Assembly: GCA_946479015.1 (NCBI GenBank)
Contig: CAMLEQ010000226.1
Location: forward strand, 1 to 6,513
Origin: an uncultured Gemmatimonadota bacterium
GTDB lineage: Bacteria; Gemmatimonadota; Gemmatimonadetes; Gemmatimonadales; Gemmatimonadaceae
Length of the DNA: 6,513 nt
Direction: 5' to 3'
Shown here: piece after piece, positions 1-4,471 of the stretch
Layout of the letters: every line of letters starts with the position of its first letter
How positions within the stretch are numbered: the first letter of the stretch is position 1
Notes under the pieces: generated by a model
The model's database searches: none
What the model was told of the DNA's origin: nothing
Seen by the model: only the letters and a program-made list of their open reading frames with translations
Made by a program: the position numbers and the translations under genes

Positions 1-1
1 G

Positions 2-457
2 CTGCTCTCCGACACGCCGCGCCTCCCCGGCGTGGATGGGCGCAAGGCGAGCAAGTCGCTCGGCAACGCGATCCCGCTCGCCGCCACGCCTGACGAGATC
101 CGCGCGCTGGTCCGGGCCATGTACACCGATCCCGGGCACGTGCGCGCCGCCGATCCCGGACGCGTGGAAGGGAACGTGGTCTTCGCGTACCTGGAGGCGT
201 TCGACCCGGATCGCGATGCGGTGCGGGAGCTCGAGGCGCGCTACCGGCGCGGCGGCCTCGGCGACGTGGCGCTCAAGCGCCGGCTCGAGGAGGTGCTCCA
301 GTCGCTCATCGCGCCCATCCGCGAGCGGCGAGCGGCGCTCGCGGCCGATCCCGGCGCCGCGGTGGCGATCGTCCGCCGCGGCACCGAGCGCGCCCGCGAG
401 ATCGCGGCCTCGGTGTTGGCCGACGTGCGCGAGGTGTTCGCGCTCGGCGCCCCGTGA
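2..457 (+). CDS. trpS: Tryptophanyl-tRNA synthetase, C-terminal part (5' end cut by window)
   Basis: Class I aminoacyl-tRNA synthetase that charges tRNA-Trp with tryptophan in the cytoplasm. The frame is open from the window edge, and 151 residues are visible of a family length near 330, so the Rossmann half with the HIGH motif is missing. Seen: a TPRLPGVDG lead-in, then the class I signature loop as KASKS (44-58) followed by LGNAI, where KMSKS is usual. Next come a DEIR..V..MYTDP segment (from about 94) and a DPGRVEGNVVFAYLEAF segment, both typical of bacterial TrpRS. The end is an Arg/Glu-rich helical tail (RYRRGGLGDVALKRRLEEVL, then IAPIRERR) that matches the family C-terminus. A GTG at 32 is only an internal valine because the homology continues upstream of it. 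It converges on rpsD with 19 bp between the stop codons. Identification is confident; the Met-to-Ala change in the signature is the only oddity. Confidence 0.93.
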   Translation: MLSDTPRLPGVDGRKASKSLGNAIPLAATPDEIRALVRAMYTDPGHVRAADPGRVEGNVVFAYLEAFDPDRDAVRELEARYRRGGLGDVALKRRLEEVLQSLIAPIRERRAALAADPGAAVAIVRRGTERAREIAASVLADVREVFALGAP

Positions 458-476
458 CGAGGGAACGCGACGGCGG
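458..476. other. Convergent junction of trpS and rpsD
   Basis: Only 19 bp separate the two stop codons. There is no inverted repeat with a T-tract in either direction, so transcripts probably run into the opposite gene or end by another mechanism. Confidence 0.5.
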
Positions 477-1091
477 TCAGCGCGCGTAATACTCGATGAC
501 CTCTGCCTCGTCCACCGCGAACGGCACGTCGCCGCGCGTCGGCGTACCGATCACGCGCGCCACCATGCGATCGCCCGGGTCGCGGGCGAGGTAGCTCGGC
601 ATCGTCACCGTGGGCCCGCGCTCCACCTGCTCCACCACCGATGGCCGCTCGCGCGCCCGCGGGGGGAGCGTGATCGTGTCCCCCACCTCCACCTGGTACG
701 ACGCGCGATTCACGCGCCGCTCGTTCACGCGCACGTTCCCGTGCGACACGAGCTGTCGCGCGGCGGGGATCGTGGGAGCGAAGCCGAGCCGCCAGACGAC
801 GTTATCGAGCCGCCGCTCGAGCAGCGCCAGCAGCGCTTCGCCGGTCACCCCCGGCTGGCGGAGTGCCCTCCCCAGATAGCGGCGGAGCTGCGTCTCGGTG
901 ATGCCGTACTGGTAGCGCAGCTTCTGCTTCTCCTCGAGCTGCTTGCGGTACTCGCTCTTCCGCCGCCGCGCACTCGTCGCACCGTGCTGCCCCGGAGGGG
1001 TGGGACGCTTGGACGCGTCCTTTCGCGTGAGCCCCGGCAGCTCCACGCCGAGGCGCCTTGTGACTTTGAGACGTGGACCACGCTTGGGCAT
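477..1091 (-). CDS. rpsD: 30S ribosomal protein S4 (C-minus form)
   Basis: Primary 16S rRNA-binding protein that nucleates assembly of the 30S subunit body and lines the mRNA entry tunnel. It has 204 residues, normal for the family. It begins MPKRGPRLKVTRRLG, followed by LPGLTRK and PPGQHG (residues 32-37), and has no cysteine at all, so it is the zinc-free C-minus form. The RRKSEYRKQLEEKQKLRYQYG stretch is typical of S4. The S4 RNA-binding domain lies at about 93-155 (RRLDNVVWRLGF, then ARQLVSHGNVRVN). The C-terminus EVIEYYAR is the usual S4 ending. I chose the ATG at 1091 because family homology starts there and an AGGGGAG ribosome binding site lies 8 nt upstream; the frame stays open further upstream only because of high GC. 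It is not flanked by rpsM, rpsK or rpoA but sits between a stress-protein gene and a convergent trpS. Whether it is the only S4 copy cannot be told here. Confidence 0.96.
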   Translation of the reverse strand: MPKRGPRLKVTRRLGVELPGLTRKDASKRPTPPGQHGATSARRRKSEYRKQLEEKQKLRYQYGITETQLRRYLGRALRQPGVTGEALLALLERRLDNVVWRLGFAPTIPAARQLVSHGNVRVNERRVNRASYQVEVGDTITLPPRARERPSVVEQVERGPTVTMPSYLARDPGDRMVARVIGTPTRGDVPFAVDEAEVIEYYAR

Positions 1092-1099
1092 CGCCGTTG

Positions 1100-1106
1100 C
1101 TCCCCT
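1100..1106 (-). promoter_or_regulatory. Ribosome binding site of rpsD
   Basis: On the - strand this reads AGGGGAG, ending 8 nt before the ATG at 1091. It supports the 204-residue start over the longer in-frame extensions. Confidence 0.75.
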
Positions 1107-1130
1107 GAATGTCGCGCTGTCGAGTGGTGT

Positions 1131-1156
1131 GCCGGTCGCGCCGAAACGGCGCCGGC
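1131..1156 (-). promoter_or_regulatory. GC-rich hairpin in the rpsD leader
   Basis: The 26-base element can fold as a 6-bp stem GCGCCG/CGGCGC around a TTT loop, extended by an outer 4-bp stem GCCG/CGGC across a 3-nt bulge. It ends 39 nt upstream of the rpsD start codon. No T-tract follows, so it is not a classic intrinsic terminator. Stand-alone rpsD genes in some bacteria, for example Bacillus subtilis, are autoregulated by S4 binding to their leader RNA, so this could be a regulatory leader structure. That is inference: short stems are common by chance at this GC content. Confidence 0.3.
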
Positions 1157-1194
1157 CCCCATCGCCTCCGTGCCGGCCGGCGTACGATCGCGAT

Positions 1195-1210
1195 TCGCGC
1201 GCCGGCGCGA
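1195..1210 (-). other. Short perfect inverted repeat just after the stress-protein stop codon
   Basis: On the - strand, TCGCGC and GCGCGA form a perfect 6-bp stem around a CGGC tetraloop, starting 5 nt after the stop codon at 1216. No run of T follows. It could serve as an RNA 3'-end stabiliser or a poor terminator between the stress-protein gene and rpsD, or it could be chance in GC-rich DNA. Confidence 0.25.
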
Positions 1211-1215
1211 GCGCG

Positions 1216-2175
1216 TCAGCCCTCCGCCCTCGGCTCGCGCAGCTGCGCGGTGGCCGGGAGGCGGGAGCCGCTGGGCGCGGTTCGCGCCTCGTGCACCAGC
1301 ATCGGCACGGCGGCCGCGCGCAGCACCTTGTCGGTGACGCTGCCCAGCAGCAGCCGGGTCGCGCCACGCCAGCCATGCGTCTCCATGGCGATCAGATCCG
1401 CTTCCGTGTCGTCCGCGCACTCGAGGATCGCACGCGCCGGCTGCGAGTGCCGCACGATCCGGATCTCCACCGCGACGCCGCGCGCGCGCACGCGCTGGGC
1501 GACGGCGCCGAGACGCTCCTTCGCCCACGCCGTCATCTCCACCTCGTCCGGGTACACCACGCTGGCAGGATCGGCAATGTACAGGATGGGGGTGATGACG
1601 TGGAGGAGCACGAACCGCACGCCGGGCTCCGCGGCCACCGCCATGGCGTGCTCCACCGCTTCCTCCCCCTCGGTGGATCCGTCCAACGGCACCAGCACCC
1701 GCCGGAACGGCGGCGCCGCCTGCGCGCGCGAGCTCGACTCCAGCGGCTTGATGAGGAGCACGGGGGCGCTCGAGCTCCGGGCCAGATCGCTCGCGACGCT
1801 GCCGAGCCACAGGCGACTGAGCCCGCCGCGGCCGTGCGTGGTCATCACCACCAGCTCCGCGCGGCGTGCCGCGATGTGCTGGAGGAGCGCCAGCCCCACC
1901 TCCCCCTCCAGCAGGGTGGTGGTCACGGCGACGCCCGCGCGACGGCGCATCCACTCGGCGAGGGCGTCGAGGTACGCCTTGCGATCCCGCTTCAGCTCCG
2001 TGTCGAGCGCGGCATCGAACGCCGGCGCTCCCTGCACGCGCCAGGGCGGGATCGCCTCGTACACGTGCACCAGCTCGATGTCCGCCCGGTCGCGCGCCGC
2101 CGTGCGAAGCGCCATGGGGATCGCCTGCTCGCCATGGCCCGAGCCATCGAGCGGTACCAGGACGAGCTTCGGCAT
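1216..2175 (-). CDS. Tandem-domain universal stress protein (UspA superfamily)
   Basis: Cytoplasmic protein of 319 residues made of two fused Usp domains, at about 1-145 and 157-298. Each opens with the same strand and loop, LVPLDGS (6-12 and 161-167). Each ends with the ATP-loop region: MTTHGRGG followed by LGSV in domain 1 (111-127), METHGWRG followed by LGSV in domain 2 (264-280). The family ATP motif is G-x2-G-x9-G-S/T. Here the first Gly is Thr in domain 1 and Glu in domain 2, while the second Gly and the GS are kept in both, so nucleotide binding is plausible but unproven. A tail of about 20 residues follows domain 2. The ATG at 2175 is chosen because the domain begins there and a GAGGGGGAG ribosome binding site precedes it by 5 nt. 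It starts 112 bp after coxE and ends 124 bp before rpsD on the same strand. Usp proteins generally act in survival under starvation or energy limitation; the specific role here is unknown. Confidence 0.93.
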   Translation of the reverse strand: MPKLVLVPLDGSGHGEQAIPMALRTAARDRADIELVHVYEAIPPWRVQGAPAFDAALDTELKRDRKAYLDALAEWMRRRAGVAVTTTLLEGEVGLALLQHIAARRAELVVMTTHGRGGLSRLWLGSVASDLARSSSAPVLLIKPLESSSRAQAAPPFRRVLVPLDGSTEGEEAVEHAMAVAAEPGVRFVLLHVITPILYIADPASVVYPDEVEMTAWAKERLGAVAQRVRARGVAVEIRIVRHSQPARAILECADDTEADLIAMETHGWRGATRLLLGSVTDKVLRAAAVPMLVHEARTAPSGSRLPATAQLREPRAEG

Positions 2176-2287
2176 GGCGACTCCCCCTCGTTCATCGGTC
2201 CGCGCGACCGCCCGCGTGTCGCGCCGCTCGGGGCGCATCGGCCGGTCGACTCGGCTCCACGTCCTCCGAATCGCCGCGCCGGAGCGC
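2176..2287 (-). other. Intergenic spacer between coxE and the stress-protein gene
   Basis: This 112-bp gap holds the ribosome binding site of the downstream gene and two short stems: GCGCC/GGCGC at 2221-2236, and a 4-bp GCGC/GCGC stem at 2276-2287 right after the coxE stop. I see no T-tract terminator and no convincing -35/-10 pair. Read-through from the cox genes into the stress-protein gene is therefore possible, but a separate promoter cannot be excluded by eye. Confidence 0.4.
2181..2189 (-). promoter_or_regulatory. Ribosome binding site of the universal stress protein gene
   Basis: On the - strand this reads GAGGGGGAG, 5 nt before the ATG at 2175. It fixes this start against a 21-codon in-frame upstream extension from 2238 that has no Usp-like sequence. 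Confidence 0.75.
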
Positions 2288-3472
2288 TCACAAGCGCAGA
2301 TGCCGCGCCAGCGCCTCGAGGCTCGCCAGATCGTGCGCGGGCGCGAACACGTCCACGTGCGGCAGCGCCGCCTGCATGCCGCGCGTCAGCGGCTGGTAGC
2401 TCGGACTTCCGAGCAGCGGGTTGAGCCATATCACGCGGCCGGCGCGCCGGTGGATCGCGCGCAGCGCCGCGCCCAGCACCTCGGGATCGCCGGTGTCCCA
2501 GCCATCGCTCAGCACGATCACCACCGTACGCCGGTCCAGCAGCCGCGGCCAGCCATCGAGGAACGACGCCAGACTCTCCCCGATCTTCGTCCCCGCGGAC
2601 CATCCTCCCCATCGCTCCGCCGGCAGCCGCGCGAGCGCGTCGAGCGCGTCGCGGTAGCGCTCGCGCGCGAGCGAGTCGGTGATGCGCGCGAGCCGCGTGC
2701 TGAACGCGAAGGTCTCCACCCGCGCGAACGCGTGCTGGAGGGCGAACAGGAACTGGAGCAGGAAGCGGCTGTACAGGTCCATGGAGCCGGATACATCGCA
2801 CAGCACCACGAGCTTCGTGCGGCGGAGCTTGCGCGTGCGAAACGGCAGCTCCACAGGGTGGCCGCCGGTCCGGAGCGACAGACGCACGATGCGCCGCGCA
2901 TCGACGCGGGTGCCGCGCCGCACGCGCTTCCACCGGCGGCTCGGCCGCGCGCGCAATCGCCGCGCGATGCGCCGCGCCGCCCGCTCGATGGCGCCGAGCT
3001 CCTCGGCGCCGTACGCGGCGAAGTCCCTGCGGTCGAGCGCATCGTGCGGGCTCGGGGCGGCGATGGGGATGGTCTCGTCGTTCTCCGCACGCTCCGCCGC
3101 GACGGACGCCCACCGCGTGAGAGCGGTGGACGCGGGCGCCGCGCGCGGCGGACCGGCCGGGGGGCGCGTCTCGGCCGCGCGGTGCTCCCCCGCGCGACGA
3201 TCGCGCGGCGCGGAGCGGGCGCGCGCCGTGCTCCACCACTCGTCGAACAGCTCGTCGAAGATCGGGAGGTCCTCGCGGCGCGATGCGAGCAGCGCGCGCA
3301 GCGCGAGATGGACCTCGTCCCGGTCACCGAGGTCCACTTCGGCGAGCGCGCGCAGCGCATCGACCGCGTGGGCCGGGGTGGCGGCGACGCCGCGCCGGCG
3401 CAGCGCCCGGCAGAAGCGCGTGGTGAGCTCCGCGAGACCGCGCGCGTCCCGCGCCGGCGCGTCGTCGCTCAC
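2288..3472 (-). CDS. coxE: CoxE-like VWA-domain protein (CO dehydrogenase maturation)
   Basis: A 394-residue protein of the CoxE-type von Willebrand factor A family. In form I CO dehydrogenase loci CoxE works with the AAA+ ATPase CoxD in building the CuSMoO2 active site, probably in the cytoplasm at the membrane. Seen: a helical N-terminal part (about 10-80), an Arg/Ala/Pro-rich low-complexity linker (about 82-135), a basic region (about 165-220), and a VWA domain (about 218-380). The MIDAS metal site is intact: D226-V-S228-G-S230, a Thr in SAGTKIGESL (T295), and an Asp in VLSDGWDTGDP (D323). The start is the GTG at 3472, which overlaps the stop of the preceding gene as GTGA and is preceded by GGAGGGGAG. 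The frame runs open far upstream only because of GC content. No coxD neighbour is visible; the next gene downstream encodes a stress protein. A general VWA/MoxR-system protein is the alternative, but its place after coxL favours CoxE. Confidence 0.9.
   Translation of the reverse strand: MSDDAPARDARGLAELTTRFCRALRRRGVAATPAHAVDALRALAEVDLGDRDEVHLALRALLASRREDLPIFDELFDEWWSTARARSAPRDRRAGEHRAAETRPPAGPPRAAPASTALTRWASVAAERAENDETIPIAAPSPHDALDRRDFAAYGAEELGAIERAARRIARRLRARPSRRWKRVRRGTRVDARRIVRLSLRTGGHPVELPFRTRKLRRTKLVVLCDVSGSMDLYSRFLLQFLFALQHAFARVETFAFSTRLARITDSLARERYRDALDALARLPAERWGGWSAGTKIGESLASFLDGWPRLLDRRTVVIVLSDGWDTGDPEVLGAALRAIHRRAGRVIWLNPLLGSPSYQPLTRGMQAALPHVDVFAPAHDLASLEALARHLRL
3469..3472 (-). 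other. GTGA stop/start overlap between the XdhC-YHS gene and coxE
   Basis: The GTG start of coxE (3472-3470) shares bases with the TGA stop of the preceding gene (3471-3469). Such 4-base overlaps usually mark translational coupling and therefore co-expression of the two proteins. Confidence 0.85.
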
Positions 3473-4455
3473 GCACTCCCCTCCGGCGCCGGCCGGCTTC
3501 GCTCGTAGCTGGCCTTGCAGTGCGGGCAGCAGAAGTACAGCGTCTCCCCGCCCACCACGAGCGTGTGGCGCGCGCCGGCGGGGTCCACCGGCATCCCGCA
3601 CACCGGGTCCACGGGGAGCGGTGCCGCCGCCGGCGCGCGCTCGCGCCGTGACGCCGCGTCGGCGCCCCGCGGCGCGTGCCGCAACGCGATGATCTCCGCC
3701 ATGATGGCCGTCGCGATCTCGGCCGCGCTCGACCCGCCCAGGTCGAGTCCCGCGGGAAACTTCACGCGCGCCAGCCGCTCCGCCGGCACGCCGCTGGCGC
3801 GCGCGTAATCCACGAGCCAGCGCCCCTTCTTGCGGCTCGCCACCAGGCCCACGTACGCCGCCTCGCTCGCCGCGGCCGCGGCGAGCGCCTCCTCGTCCCC
3901 CGCGCCCATGGTGGCCACCACCACCCACGTGGATGCCCCGGCGCCGGCGAGCGCGGCCGGCGCATCGGGCGCCACGCGCACCGTCGCCGCGAACGCCTCG
4001 GCCGCATCCGCGGCGCCCCCCGACGGCGCCACCACCACCTCGAACCCCAGCTCCTCGGCGAGGCGCGCGAGCGACTGCGCCACCGGCGTGTGGCCGAGCA
4101 CCACCAGCCGCGGCGCGGCGAGCACCGGCTCGAGGTAGATCTCCACGCCCCCTTCCCCCTGGCACGTCATCGGGTATTCGCGCACGTCGCCGTGTCGCGA
4201 CGGCGCGCTCGCGCCCGCGTTCATCCGGAGCAGGCGCGGGCGGCCGTCGCCCAGCGCCTCGGCGGCCTCCCGCACCACCACGGGGCGCACGCAGCCGCCG
4301 CCCACCCACCCGTCCACCGCGCCGTCCGCGTGCACGATCGCTTTCGCGCCGGCGCGCACGGACTGCGGCGGCCAGCTCGCGACCACCGTCGCGAGCACGA
4401 ACGGCGTCCCGGAGGCGCGGAGGCGCGAGGCGGTGGCGTAGATGTCGGTGCTCAT
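3469..4455 (-). CDS. XdhC/CoxI-family maturation protein with C-terminal YHS domain
   Basis: A 328-residue cytoplasmic accessory protein. XdhC-family proteins bind molybdenum cofactor and support insertion of its terminal sulfur into xanthine-dehydrogenase-family enzymes; CoxF and CoxI are the relatives in CO dehydrogenase loci. Seen: an XdhC N-terminal domain with TVVASWPPQSVRAGAK (23-38), the WVGGGCVRP loop (GGGC at 52-55) and a second Cys in TCQGEGG (C98). Next is a Rossmann-like XdhC_C domain at about 115-258, with LVVLGHTPVAQSLARLA (117-133), an ASRKKGRW motif (206-213), and PAGLDLGGSSAAEIATAIMA (234-253). After an Ala/Arg-rich linker (about 262-280) comes a YHS domain, DPVCGM at 283-288 and YFCCPHCKASYE at 307-318, a Cys-rich metal-binding type. 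The ATG at 4455 lies 16 bp after the coxL stop without a clear ribosome binding site, suggesting coupling to coxL. It overlaps coxE by 4 bp. I cannot assign coxF versus coxI, so no symbol is given. Confidence 0.92.
   Translation of the reverse strand: MSTDIYATASRLRASGTPFVLATVVASWPPQSVRAGAKAIVHADGAVDGWVGGGCVRPVVVREAAEALGDGRPRLLRMNAGASAPSRHGDVREYPMTCQGEGGVEIYLEPVLAAPRLVVLGHTPVAQSLARLAEELGFEVVVAPSGGAADAAEAFAATVRVAPDAPAALAGAGASTWVVVATMGAGDEEALAAAAASEAAYVGLVASRKKGRWLVDYARASGVPAERLARVKFPAGLDLGGSSAAEIATAIMAEIIALRHAPRGADAASRRERAPAAAPLPVDPVCGMPVDPAGARHTLVVGGETLYFCCPHCKASYERSRPAPEGSA
3476..3484 (-). promoter_or_regulatory. Ribosome binding site of coxE inside the preceding gene
   Basis: On the - strand this reads GGAGGGGAG, 3 nt before the GTG at 3472, within the last codons of the XdhC-YHS gene. 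It supports the GTG start and reinitiation at the GTGA overlap. Confidence 0.7.
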
Positions 4456-4471
4456 GCGCGTCGGGCCGCCG

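Noticed and set aside
36..1337. Long + strand open frame across the trpS end and the rpsD region
   Set aside because: Arg/Ser/Pro-rich translation with no family resemblance. It overlaps rpsD antisense and trpS in another frame, and results from high GC and few stop codons.
1092..1376. Upstream extension of rpsD to 1376
   Set aside because: The extra residues are Arg/Pro/Cys-rich, overlap the stress-protein gene and are unlike S4. The ATG at 1091 has a good ribosome binding site and the canonical N-terminus.
2221..2236. GCGCC/GGCGC stem as an intrinsic terminator after coxE
   Set aside because: Only a 5-bp stem with no T-tract, and short stems of this kind are expected by chance at this GC content.
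943..3508. Long + strand open frames antisense to the stress-protein, coxE and XdhC genes
   Set aside because: Low-complexity Arg/Ala/His-rich translations without motifs, lying opposite well-supported genes on the - strand.
3473..4309. N-terminal extension of the coxE frame to 4309
   Set aside because: The extension is Gly/Arg-rich noise overlapping the XdhC gene in another frame. The GTG at 3472, with its ribosome binding site and stop/start overlap, is far better supported.
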